Under the pieces are notes generated by a model, which saw only the letters and a program-made list of their open reading frames with translations, did no database searches and was not told the origin of the DNA. Positions 34,843-42,762 of a stretch of DNA of 64,000 bases are shown here, in pieces. The position numbers and the translations under genes were made by a program. Location of the stretch: contig NZ_BJZV01000004.1 of the NCBI RefSeq assembly GCF_007992215.1, positions 1-64,000 on the forward strand, given 5' to 3'. How positions within the stretch are numbered: position 1 is the first letter of the stretch; the number at the start of each line of letters is the position of its first letter. The DNA comes from Methylobacterium gnaphalii. GTDB taxonomy: Bacteria; Pseudomonadota; Alphaproteobacteria; Rhizobiales; Beijerinckiaceae.

Positions 34843-36618
34843 ATGAGGATGACGACGGAAGAGGCCTTCATCAAAGTCCTGCAGATGCATGGGATCGAGC
34901 ATGCCTTCGGCATCATCGGCTCGGCCATGATGCCGGTCTCGGACCTGTTTCCGAAGGCGGGCATCACCTTCTGGGACTGCGCGCACGAGAGCAACGCCGC
35001 GCTGATCGCCGACGGCTATTCCCGCGTCACCGGCAAGATGGCGATGGCGGTGGCCCAGAACGGCCCCGGCGTCACCGGCTTCGTCACCGCGATCAAGACC
35101 GCCTACTGGAACCACACGCCGATGCTGCTGGTGACGCCGCAGGCGGCCAACAAGACCATCGGCCAGGGCGGCTTCCAGGAAGTCGAGCAGATGGCCCTGT
35201 TCGAGGACATGGTTTGCTACCAGGAGGAGGTGCGCGATCCGAGCCGCGTCGCCGAGGTACTGAACCGGGTGATCGAGAAGGCCTGGCGCGGCTGCGCCCC
35301 GGCACAGATCAATATCCCGCGCGATTACTGGACCCATGTCATCGACGTCGAGCTGCCGCAGATCGTCAGGCTCGAGCGGCCGACCGGCGGCAAGAACGCC
35401 ATCGCCGATGCGGCCGAACTGCTCTCGAACGCGAAGTTCCCGGTGATCCTGAACGGCGCCGGCGTCGTCATCGGCAACGCGATCCCCGAATCCGTCGCCC
35501 TGGCCGAGCGCCTCGATGCGCCGGTCTGTTGCGGCTACCAGCACAACGACTCGTTCCCCGGCTCGCACCCGCTCGCCGTCGGCCCGCTCGGCTATAACGG
35601 CTCGAAGGCGGCGATGGAGCTGATCGCCAAGGCCGACGTCGTGCTGGCGCTCGGCACCCGTCTCAACCCGTTCTCGACCCTGCCGGGCTACGGCATCGAT
35701 TACTGGCCGAAGAACGCCAAGATCATCCAGGTCGACATCAATTCCGACCGGATCGGGCTCACGAAAAAGATCTCTGTCGGCATCTGCGGCGATGCCAAGC
35801 ACGTCGCGCGGGAACTCCTCGAACAGCTCTCGGCGAGCGCCGGCAATGCCGGCCGCGAGGAGCGGCAATCCCTGATCCACCGCACCAAGTCGGCCTGGGC
35901 GCAGGCCCTGTCCTCGATCGACCACGAGGAGGACGACGAGGGCACGAGCTGGAACGTCGAGGCCCGCGCGCGCGAAGCCGAGAAGATGTCGCCGCGTCAG
36001 GCCTGGCGCGCCATCCAGGCCGGCATGCCGCGCGGCGCGATCATGTCGACCGACATCGGCAACAACTGCGCCATCGGCAACGCCTACCCCACCTTCGAGC
36101 AGAGCCGCAAATACCTGGCGCCGGGCATGTTCGGTCCCTGTGGCTACGCCTTCCCCTCGATCATCGGGGCCAAGATCGGCAGCCCGGACACGCCGGTCTT
36201 CGGCTTCGCGGGGGACGGCGCCTTCGGCATCTCGATGAACGAGATGACCTCCATCGGCCGCGACGAGTGGCCGGCGATCACCATGGTGATCTTCCGCAAC
36301 TTCCAGTGGGGGGCCGAGAAGCGCAACACGACCCTCTGGTACGACAACAACTTCGTCGGCACCGAGCTCGACCCGAAGCTGAGCTACGCCAAGATCGCCG
36401 AGGGCTGCGGCTTCAAGGGCGTGCGCGTCGAGACGCAGCGCGCGCTGACGGAAGCGATCCAGCAGGCGGGCGAGGCCCAGGCGCAGGGCGTGACCACCTT
36501 CATCGAGGTAATGCTGAACCAGGAACTCGGCGAGCCCTTCCGCCGCGACGCCATGAAGAAGCCGGTGGTTGTCGCCGGCATCGACAAGGCGGACATGCAG
36601 CCGCAGCGGCCGGCCTGA
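34843..36618 (+). CDS. xsc: sulfoacetaldehyde acetyltransferase
   Basis: Thiamine-diphosphate enzyme that converts sulfoacetaldehyde + phosphate to acetyl phosphate + sulfite, the C-S bond cleavage of C2-sulfonate catabolism. It is 591 residues, as in known Xsc proteins. The three acetolactate-synthase-like domains are present: an N-terminal Pyr domain (IEHAFGIIGSAMMPVSDLFP and the ESNAALIADGYSR region), a central domain (about 200-340) and a PP domain with GDGAFGISMNEM...NFQWGAEKRN (metal and diphosphate). The ATG at 34843 follows GGGAGAG. It converges on a LysR gene and has its own terminator. Confidence 0.97.
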   Translation: MRMTTEEAFIKVLQMHGIEHAFGIIGSAMMPVSDLFPKAGITFWDCAHESNAALIADGYSRVTGKMAMAVAQNGPGVTGFVTAIKTAYWNHTPMLLVTPQAANKTIGQGGFQEVEQMALFEDMVCYQEEVRDPSRVAEVLNRVIEKAWRGCAPAQINIPRDYWTHVIDVELPQIVRLERPTGGKNAIADAAELLSNAKFPVILNGAGVVIGNAIPESVALAERLDAPVCCGYQHNDSFPGSHPLAVGPLGYNGSKAAMELIAKADVVLALGTRLNPFSTLPGYGIDYWPKNAKIIQVDINSDRIGLTKKISVGICGDAKHVARELLEQLSASAGNAGREERQSLIHRTKSAWAQALSSIDHEEDDEGTSWNVEARAREAEKMSPRQAWRAIQAGMPRGAIMSTDIGNNCAIGNAYPTFEQSRKYLAPGMFGPCGYAFPSIIGAKIGSPDTPVFGFAGDGAFGISMNEMTSIGRDEWPAITMVIFRNFQWGAEKRNTTLWYDNNFVGTELDPKLSYAKIAEGCGFKGVRVETQRALTEAIQQAGEAQAQGVTTFIEVMLNQELGEPFRRDAMKKPVVVAGIDKADMQPQRPA

Positions 36619-36626
36619 GGTCGGCC

Positions 36627-37598
36627 CTAGGTCGACGCTGACGCGCCTCCAGGATGCACCATCCGGGAGGCTTTTTCCTGATCGGCGGCCGCGTCGGCCA
36701 GAAGCCCGGCGACGAAGTCGAGGAAGGCGCGGGTCTTCGCCGGCGCGAAGTGGCGAGAGGGCAGAACCGCGTGGAGCGGAAAGGTCTCGTCGCCCCAGTC
36801 GGGGAACAGGTTCACGAGGCGGCCCGCGGCGAGATGATCGGCGATGCCGATCCCGAGCATCTGCGCGATGCCGACCCCCGCGAGGCAGGCTTCGAGCATC
36901 GTTCCGATCTCGCCGATGGTCAGCGGTCCCCCCACCGGGACCGGAACGACCTCTCCCTCCCGGTGGAATTCCCACTCGAAGGGCCGGCCACTCGCCGGAT
37001 CCCGGAACATGATGCAGGCATGGGCCGTCAGGTCGCTGGGCTGAGCTGGGCGACCGCGGCGGCCGAGATAGGCGGGTGAGGCCACCGTCAGCACGTGGGT
37101 GTCGAGCAGCTTGCGCGAGACCGTCGAGGCCGCCGTTGGCGTTCCGAAGCGCAGGCCGAGATCGATCCCGTCCGAGACGAGGTCTCCGATGGACTGGCGC
37201 GTCGTCAGTTCGACCGACAGCCCAGGATGGGCCGCGAGGAAATCGGGGAGCCTCGGTGCGATGATCGTGCGCCCGAGGAAGGCATCGACATCGACCCGCA
37301 GTCGCCCGCGGATGGCAGCCGATGCGCCGGCCGCCTCGGTGGCCGCTTCCTCGATGCCAGCGAGGAGAGGCGCGACCCGCTCGTAGAACCGCGCCCCTTC
37401 ATCCGTCAGGCGCAGCGAGCGCGTCGTTCGGTCGAGAAGCCGGATGCCGATGCGCGCCTCCAGCCGCGAGACGGCGCGGCTGACACCGGAATCCGACATG
37501 CCGAGCGTTTCGGCGGCGCGAACGAAGCTGCCGCTGTCGATCACGGCGCTCAAGACGCCGACGCCGGAGAGAAGACGCGTGTCGAAGCCTGTGCCCAT
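36627..37598 (-). CDS. LysR-family regulator
   Basis: A 323-residue LysR protein: winged helix (about 10-70, with FVRAAETLGMSDSGVSRAVSRLE) and a substrate-binding domain (about 95-305) of the CrgA/ aromatic-type. The ATG at 37598 follows CAGGAG. It is divergent from the NmrA-like gene, and a perfect inverted repeat TGTCAG-N7-CTGACA lies 12 bases before its start. This pair seems to be a unit of its own inside the sulfonate island. Its last codons carry the terminator of xsc. Confidence 0.9.
   Translation of the reverse strand: MGTGFDTRLLSGVGVLSAVIDSGSFVRAAETLGMSDSGVSRAVSRLEARIGIRLLDRTTRSLRLTDEGARFYERVAPLLAGIEEAATEAAGASAAIRGRLRVDVDAFLGRTIIAPRLPDFLAAHPGLSVELTTRQSIGDLVSDGIDLGLRFGTPTAASTVSRKLLDTHVLTVASPAYLGRRGRPAQPSDLTAHACIMFRDPASGRPFEWEFHREGEVVPVPVGGPLTIGEIGTMLEACLAGVGIAQMLGIGIADHLAAGRLVNLFPDWGDETFPLHAVLPSRHFAPAKTRAFLDFVAGLLADAAADQEKASRMVHPGGASAST
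36645..36676 (+). terminator. Rho-independent terminator of xsc inside the opposite LysR gene
   Basis: GCCTCC-a-GGATG-cac-CATCC-g-GGAGGC followed by five T: a two-part stem with small internal loop. It lies 27 bases after the xsc stop and within the last codons of the convergent LysR gene. Confidence 0.85.
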
Positions 37599-37609
37599 TC
37601 CGGCGCTCC

Positions 37610-37628
37610 TGTCAGGAATGATCTGACA
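37610..37628. promoter_or_regulatory. LysR-type operator candidate
   Basis: A perfect inverted repeat TGTCAG-gaatgat-CTGACA, a T-N11-A type LysR box, in the 103-base divergent region of the LysR and NmrA-like genes. A second longer repeat follows: AATGTC...CCGGCAG...CTGCCGG-ACATT between 37640 and 37680. Confidence 0.6.
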
Positions 37629-37701
37629 AAGCCGCACTTAATGTCGGACTGGCCGGCAGCGATACTCCCTGCCGGACATTCAGGTGGATGGGGAGATCGC
37701 G

Positions 37702-38565
37702 ATGTACGCGGTGATGGGAGTCACGGGCCAGGTCGGAGGCAAGGTGGCCGAGCGCCTCGTGGCCACCGCGCAGCCCGTTCGAGCCGTCGTGCGCGATGTG
37801 CGCAAGGCGGCTGCATGGGCGGAAAGAGGCTGCGAGGTCGCGACTGCCGACATTACCGATGCGGCGGCCCTCGCGCGGGCCTTCGCCGGATGCGCCGGCG
37901 TGTTCATCGTCATCCCGCCGCTCTTCGACCCGGCGCCGGGCTTCCCCGAGATCCGCGCGATCGCAGCGGCGCTGGCGGAGGCGCTCCGCGAGGCGCGTCC
38001 GGGCAAGGCGGTCATGCTCTCGACCATCGGCGCCCAGGCCACCGAGCCGAACCTCCTCAGCCAGCTCGGGATCGCCGAGGCGGCGCTCTCCGCACTGCCC
38101 ATCCCCATCGCGTTCCTGCGCGCGGCCTGGTTCGTGGAGAACGCGGCCGGCGATGTGCAGGCCGCCAGGGAGACAGGCGTGATCGCGAGCTACCTGCAGC
38201 CGCTCGACAAGCCGGTGCCGATGGTGGCGATCGCCGATATCGGGCATCTCGGTGCGGATCTACTGGGCCAGAGCTGGACTGGCCGGCGGATCGTCGAGCT
38301 GGAGGGGCCGAGCCGGATCACGCCGAACCAACTCGCAGCAGCCTTCGCCGCTCGGCTCGGTCGCCCGGTGCGCGCACAGGCCGTGGCGCGGTCCGAGTGG
38401 GAGTCGCGCTTCGCGGCGGCCGGCGCGAGGAACCCGGAACCGCGCGCGCGCATGATCGACGGGTTCAACGAGGGCTGGATCGAATTCGAGGCCGGCGAGA
38501 GCGGCTCGCTGAAGGGCAGGACGGGCGTCGACGAGGTCGTTGCGGGCCTCGTCGCGCGGGGTTGA
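37702..38565 (+). CDS. NmrA-like NAD(P)-binding protein
   Basis: A 287-residue atypical short-chain dehydrogenase. The nucleotide-binding head is YAVMGVTGQVGGKVAERL; a later section (AVMLSTIGAQATEP, LRAAWFVENAAG) fits the NmrA/quinone-reductase-like clan. There is no Tyr-x-x-x-Lys catalytic pair. The ATG at 37702 follows GGGGAG. It is divergent from the LysR gene, which probably controls it. A link to sulfonate catabolism is not evident. Confidence 0.88.
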   Translation: MYAVMGVTGQVGGKVAERLVATAQPVRAVVRDVRKAAAWAERGCEVATADITDAAALARAFAGCAGVFIVIPPLFDPAPGFPEIRAIAAALAEALREARPGKAVMLSTIGAQATEPNLLSQLGIAEAALSALPIPIAFLRAAWFVENAAGDVQAARETGVIASYLQPLDKPVPMVAIADIGHLGADLLGQSWTGRRIVELEGPSRITPNQLAAAFAARLGRPVRAQAVARSEWESRFAAAGARNPEPRARMIDGFNEGWIEFEAGESGSLKGRTGVDEVVAGLVARG

Positions 38566-38587
38566 TGCGCGCCCCGTGCCGATCCGA

Positions 38588-38609
38588 GCGTGCGGGCTGA
38601 GCCGCACGC
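38588..38609. terminator. bidirectional hairpin between NmrA-like gene and sorB
   Basis: GCGTGCGG-gctgag-CCGCACGC: a perfect eight-base stem with a six-base loop, between two convergent genes. Confidence 0.6.
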
Positions 38610-38618
38610 CCGGCGGGG

Positions 38619-38939
38619 TCAGTACGTCGCCGCCAGATAATCGGCGATCTTCTTGGCGTCGGCGTCCTCGATCGGGGCGCCGTAGACCTTGATCATCTTG
38701 GTGACCTCCGCCGTCCAGAAGGCGTGGCCCTTCTTGGCGGGCTGCATCGCGATGTAGTCCGGCGAGTGGCAGGTCAGGCAATGGGACTCGGCCACCTCGA
38801 CGCCGGGGCCGGGACGGAGTTTCGCCGTGTCCTCCGGCAGATCGTAGGTCACGGGCTTGGCACCGGCCGCGCCGATGCCGATGCCAATGCCGCACAGGGT
38901 GATGCCGGCGAGGCCGAGCCGTTTTCCTGATCGTGTCAT
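38619..38939 (-). CDS. sorB: sulfite dehydrogenase cytochrome c subunit
   Basis: Electron acceptor of the sulfite dehydrogenase. It is a 106-residue periplasmic monohaem cytochrome c: a signal peptide (about 1-27, ending GAAGAKP) then CLTCH at residues 54-58 (a haem site), and a likely Met ligand in the VTKMIKVYG stretch. The ATG at 38939 has GGGAGGG upstream; a TTG two codons earlier is a poorer start. It lies 13 bases after sorA on the same strand. Identification as SorB rests on this pairing. Confidence 0.88.
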   Translation of the reverse strand: MTRSGKRLGLAGITLCGIGIGIGAAGAKPVTYDLPEDTAKLRPGPGVEVAESHCLTCHSPDYIAMQPAKKGHAFWTAEVTKMIKVYGAPIEDADAKKIADYLAATY

Positions 38940-38952
38940 GGTCAACCCTCCC

Positions 38953-40158
38953 TCAGCCAGCCGTGACGCGGGTCGTCTCGACGACGTTGCGCATGTAGCC
39001 GGCCGGATTCCACAGGGCCTCCAGCGGCTGCGACTGGCCGACCCTGTTCATGGCGCGAACGCGCAGCTTGTGCTCGCCGGCCGGCAGCGTGAGGCTCGCT
39101 TCCCAGCCGCGGAAGGCGTAGCGGCCCTGGTCCTTGCCGAGCCGGGCCACCGTCCAGCTGCGTCCGTCGTCGCCGGAGACGAGCACGTCGGTGATGCCGT
39201 AGCCGCCGTCGAAGGCGATGCCGCGCAGCGCCGTCTCCCCGGGCTTCACCCGGCCGCCATCCTGCACGTTCGTGATGAAGGAGCGCACCGTGAAGCGGTT
39301 GATCGGCACCGTGGCCGTCGGCGCCTTGCCGGGCTCCGTGCAGGCGCAAGGGTTGGACGGGATGCGATAGGCCGTCTTCATCCAGAAGTTCTCGAGCGTG
39401 GTGTCGAGCACCGTGATCGCGCTGAGATGCTTCAGCCAGTAGGTGCCGTAATAGCCGGGCACGATCAGGCGGAGCGGAAAGCCGTTGAGGAAGGGCAGGT
39501 CCTCGCCGTTCATGGAATAGGCGAGCATCACCTCGCCGTCGCGGGCATGGTCGATGTCGAGCGCCTTGGCGAAGTCGGGGGTGGTTTCGAGAACGGGTCC
39601 GTCGAGTCCCTCGAACATCACCTGCCGGGCGCCGGCCTGGATTCCCGCCTGTTCGAGGACGGCTTTGAGCGGAACGCCCTTCCAGCGGGCGCAGCCCATG
39701 GCGCCGTTGGCGAGCTGTCCGCCGGCCACGCGCGGCTCGAAGAAGCCGCGGGAATTGCCGGAGCACTGGTTCACCGCCGTCAGTTCGACGGGATCGAGCT
39801 TCTTGATGTCGGCGAGCGACAGGCTCAGCGGCTTGTCGACCTTGCCCTTGATCTCGAGGCGGTAGGTGTCGGGGTCGATCTCATTCGGCAGGCCGGCGAG
39901 ATGGTAGCGCACGAAGAAGGCATCGTTCGGCGTGATCGTGCCCTCGTCGAAGACCGCGAACGGCGTCTCCAGCTGCGGCGGCCGGCTCGTCGTCTGGATG
40001 AGGGGACGCTTGCCGGGATAGGCGACGAGCGGGCGCTCGCCATTGCCGAAGGGCAAGGTCACCCGATCGCTCGGCGCGGCGCTCGCGCGACTGCCGAAGG
40101 CGGCACTCGCGAGCAAGGCAGAGCCAGCGCCGCGAAGGACATCGCGTCGTTGCAACAT
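38953..40158 (-). CDS. sorA: sulfite dehydrogenase molybdenum subunit
   Basis: Oxidises sulfite to sulfate in the periplasm. It is a 401-residue sulfite-oxidase-fold protein: a twin-arginine signal (MLQRRDVLRGAGSALLASAA), a molybdopterin domain with the Mo-ligand Cys at 132 (NQCSGNSRGFFEP) and a C-terminal Mo-co dimerisation domain (about 270-395). A partner cytochrome sorB follows. It would remove the sulfite made by Xsc. A YedY-like or plant-type role is less likely because of the cytochrome partner and the island context. Confidence 0.95.
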   Translation of the reverse strand: MLQRRDVLRGAGSALLASAAFGSRASAAPSDRVTLPFGNGERPLVAYPGKRPLIQTTSRPPQLETPFAVFDEGTITPNDAFFVRYHLAGLPNEIDPDTYRLEIKGKVDKPLSLSLADIKKLDPVELTAVNQCSGNSRGFFEPRVAGGQLANGAMGCARWKGVPLKAVLEQAGIQAGARQVMFEGLDGPVLETTPDFAKALDIDHARDGEVMLAYSMNGEDLPFLNGFPLRLIVPGYYGTYWLKHLSAITVLDTTLENFWMKTAYRIPSNPCACTEPGKAPTATVPINRFTVRSFITNVQDGGRVKPGETALRGIAFDGGYGITDVLVSGDDGRSWTVARLGKDQGRYAFRGWEASLTLPAGEHKLRVRAMNRVGQSQPLEALWNPAGYMRNVVETTRVTAG

Positions 40159-40217
40159 CGTTTCCTCCTTATCGGTCGGTCCCTTCCCGGGGCCGCCGTT
40201 TCGTTGGCTGGGCTTCG

Positions 40218-41291
40218 TCAGCCGAGCCGAAGCAGGTGGATCAGCCCGAGGCTGATCAAGAGGAGCAGGACGAGCGAGAGCGTCACCGCCGCGGTGACGC
40301 GGCCGCCGACGCGGCCGATCACGCGCACGTCGACGCCGAGGCCGAGCGCCGCCATCGAGACGACGGTGAGATAGCCGGCGACCTTCGTGATCGGGCCGAC
40401 GGCGATATCGGGCACGAGGCCGAGGGACCGGCAAGCCGCGAGGATCAGGAAGCCGAGGATGAACCACGGCACCAGCTTGAACGGGTCGAACTTGCGGGGC
40501 TTGGCCGGATCGGCCTGGGTGCCGCTGAAGCGCGGGGCGAGCAGCGACAGGCCGACCACGACCGGGCCGAGCATCAGCACGCGCACGAGCTTCACCAGGG
40601 TGCCGATCTGGGTCGCCACGAGGCCCGCCGGCACGGTGGCAGCGAGCACCTGCGGCACCGCGTAGACGGTCAGCCCGGCAAGGATGCCGTACTGGCCCGC
40701 GCCGAGGCCGAGCAGCGGAATCAGCAGCGGCAGGCCGAGCACCATCAGCACGCCGAGGATCGCCGTGAAGGAGATCGAGGAGGCGATGTCGTCGCTCGAC
40801 GCGCCGATGACCGGGGCCACGGCAGCGATGGCCGAGTTGCCGCAGATCGAGTTGCCGCAGGCGATCAGGAGCGACATCCGCACGGCGAGGCCGAGCATGC
40901 GGCTGATCGTGAAGCTCGCCACGATCGTCACGATCACGGTGCCGACGATGGCGGCGAGCAGCAGCGGGCCGGAGGCGACGATCGCCGCGAAGCTGATCGA
41001 GGCGCCGAGCAGCATCACCGCCACTTCGAGAAGCTGCTTGGCGCTGAAGGCGATGCCCGACCGCCAGACCGGGCTCGGCTGCCAGAAGGTGCGGATCGCC
41101 ATGCCGAGCAGGATCGCGATGACCAGCGCCTCGATATAGGGATGCTCGAAAGCACTCTCCTCGGCATGCTGCAGGCCGATCGAGACGAGCGTCACCGCGA
41201 TACAGAGGAGGATGCCCGGCGCCAGAGAGGTCAGGCGCGCGAGGACCGGGTTCGTCTTGGGCGGCGTCACGAAGCGGTTTTCCTGCAGCAT
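40218..41291 (-). CDS. YeiH-family (UPF0324) putative sulfate exporter
   Basis: A 357-residue inner-membrane protein with about ten helices; the family signature is ISFAAIVASGP..., then LIACGNSICGNSAIAAVAPVI and a late VSMAALGLGVDVR. Members are annotated as putative sulfate exporters, without firm proof. Its place 59 bases upstream of sorAB suits export of sulfate or sulfite. I chose ATG 41291, six bases after GAGGA; an ATG at 41297 would overlap that site. Confidence 0.88.
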   Translation of the reverse strand: MLQENRFVTPPKTNPVLARLTSLAPGILLCIAVTLVSIGLQHAEESAFEHPYIEALVIAILLGMAIRTFWQPSPVWRSGIAFSAKQLLEVAVMLLGASISFAAIVASGPLLLAAIVGTVIVTIVASFTISRMLGLAVRMSLLIACGNSICGNSAIAAVAPVIGASSDDIASSISFTAILGVLMVLGLPLLIPLLGLGAGQYGILAGLTVYAVPQVLAATVPAGLVATQIGTLVKLVRVLMLGPVVVGLSLLAPRFSGTQADPAKPRKFDPFKLVPWFILGFLILAACRSLGLVPDIAVGPITKVAGYLTVVSMAALGLGVDVRVIGRVGGRVTAAVTLSLVLLLLISLGLIHLLRLG

Positions 41292-41372
41292 CGTCATTCC
41301 TCGATGCCTATTTCTGGCATCGCCGAGCTACGCTCTCATAGCAATTTGTTGTTCAGCGGCGGCAATTTTCGA

Positions 41373-41412
41373 GAACAATATTCCCTTATTGTTCCATATT
41401 GTAGAACGTTCT
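41373..41412. promoter_or_regulatory. two palindromes upstream of the yeiH-sorAB operon
   Basis: GAACAATA-N6-TATTGTTC at 41373-41394 and AGAACGTTCT at 41403-41412. Both lie in the 121-base gap between the MHS transporter stop and the exporter start and share GAAC/GTTC ends, so they may be operators of one regulator. Confidence 0.5.
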
Positions 41413-42762
41413 TCAGGTTGGCTGCGTGCGGCTCCAACGCCCCGTCCGCTCCGGCTCGGACAGAGCGCCGAGGCGCTCCTGCCGCCCGATCCAGAGGGCG
41501 GAGGCAGCGCTGACGAGACCGGCGAAGGCGCAATAGGCGCAGACCAGCCAGGGCTTGTCGGCGCCGGAATATTGCAGGAGCGCAGTGGCGATGATCGGCG
41601 TCAGGCCGCTCGCGAAGATCCCGGAGAATTGGTAGACGAAGGAGATACCGGTGTAGCGCACCCGCGCCGGAAACAGCTCCGAGAAGAGGGCTGCCTCCGG
41701 TCCGTAGACGGTGGCGTAGAGGATGCCGAAGGGCACGATCAGCGCGAGCCAGATCATGCCCATGCTGCCGCCGCTGTTGAGGAAGATCCAGAAGGCGGGA
41801 AAGGCCGACAGGCCCGTCAGCAGCGAGCCCCAGGCATAGACCCGCGTGCGGCCGAGGCGGTCGGAGAGCCAGCCGGCCAGCGGGATCGTCGCGCAGAGCA
41901 GCAGGGCCGCGGCGGTGACGCCGAGCAGCGCCTCGGTGCGCGGCAGCTTCACCGTGCCGGTGAGATAGCCGATCGAGAACACCGCGAAGATATTGAAGAA
42001 GACGCCGTCGATGGTGCGGGCGCCCATGCCGGCGAGTACGTTGCCGGGATAGTCCCGCATCATCGCGACGAACGGGATCGCGGCCTCGGAGTTCGCCTTC
42101 TTCACCTCCGCGAATTCCGGCGTCTCCATGACGTTGAGCCGGATATAGGCGCCGACCGCGACGAGCACGGCGCTGAGCAGGAAGGCGAGACGCCAGCCCC
42201 AGGCCAGGAACCGCTCTTCCGTGAGCCCGTAGGACAGCGCCGCGACCACACCGGAAGCGATGCAGAGCCCCAGCGCGAGTCCGATCTGCGGGATGCTGGC
42301 ATAGAGCCCGCGCTTCTCGGGCGGCGCGTATTCGAAGGCCATCAGCACGGCCCCGCCCCATTCGCCACCGAGCCCGATGCCCTGGATGATGCGCAAGAAG
42401 AGCAGCAGCAGCGGCGCGGCGATGCCGATCTGGGCGTAGGTCGGCACCAGCCCGATCAGGAAGGTTGCCACGCCCATTAGCATCAGCGTGATCACGAGCA
42501 TGCTCTTGCGGCCGATCCGGTCGCCGAAATGCCCGAAGATCACGCCGCCGAGCGGGCGCGTCACGAAGCCGACGGCAAAGGTCGAATAGGCGAGCAGCGT
42601 CGAGACGAACGGGTCGCTCGCCGGGAAATAGAGCTTGTTCAGGACGATGCCGGCCACGACCCCGTAGAGGAAGAAGTCGTACCACTCGATCGTCGCGCCG
42701 ATCAGCGAGGCGGTGACGACGCGGCCGAGGCCACCCCGCGTCTTGCTCTGGCCCTCGCTCAT
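41413..42762 (-). CDS. MHS-family major facilitator, likely isethionate uptake (IseU-like)
   Basis: A 449-residue, 12-helix transporter of the metabolite:H+ symporter group: opening IGATIEWYDFFLYG, then FGHFGDRIGRK and GIGLGGEWGGAVLMAFEYAPPEKRG. The ATG overlaps the stop of the GMC oxidoreductase gene (ATGA), so the two are coupled. This pair, in a sulfonate island, matches the idea of an isethionate importer with its dehydrogenase; the substrate is inferred from context. Confidence 0.88.
   Translation of the reverse strand: MSEGQSKTRGGLGRVVTASLIGATIEWYDFFLYGVVAGIVLNKLYFPASDPFVSTLLAYSTFAVGFVTRPLGGVIFGHFGDRIGRKSMLVITLMLMGVATFLIGLVPTYAQIGIAAPLLLLFLRIIQGIGLGGEWGGAVLMAFEYAPPEKRGLYASIPQIGLALGLCIASGVVAALSYGLTEERFLAWGWRLAFLLSAVLVAVGAYIRLNVMETPEFAEVKKANSEAAIPFVAMMRDYPGNVLAGMGARTIDGVFFNIFAVFSIGYLTGTVKLPRTEALLGVTAAALLLCATIPLAGWLSDRLGRTRVYAWGSLLTGLSAFPAFWIFLNSGGSMGMIWLALIVPFGILYATVYGPEAALFSELFPARVRYTGISFVYQFSGIFASGLTPIIATALLQYSGADKPWLVCAYCAFAGLVSAASALWIGRQERLGALSEPERTGRWSRTQPT

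Noticed and set aside
38953..40158. Methionine-sulfoxide repair enzyme MsrP (YedY) instead of SorA
   Set aside because: The protein has the sulfite-oxidase dimerisation domain and a cytochrome partner gene, not the membrane subunit MsrQ.
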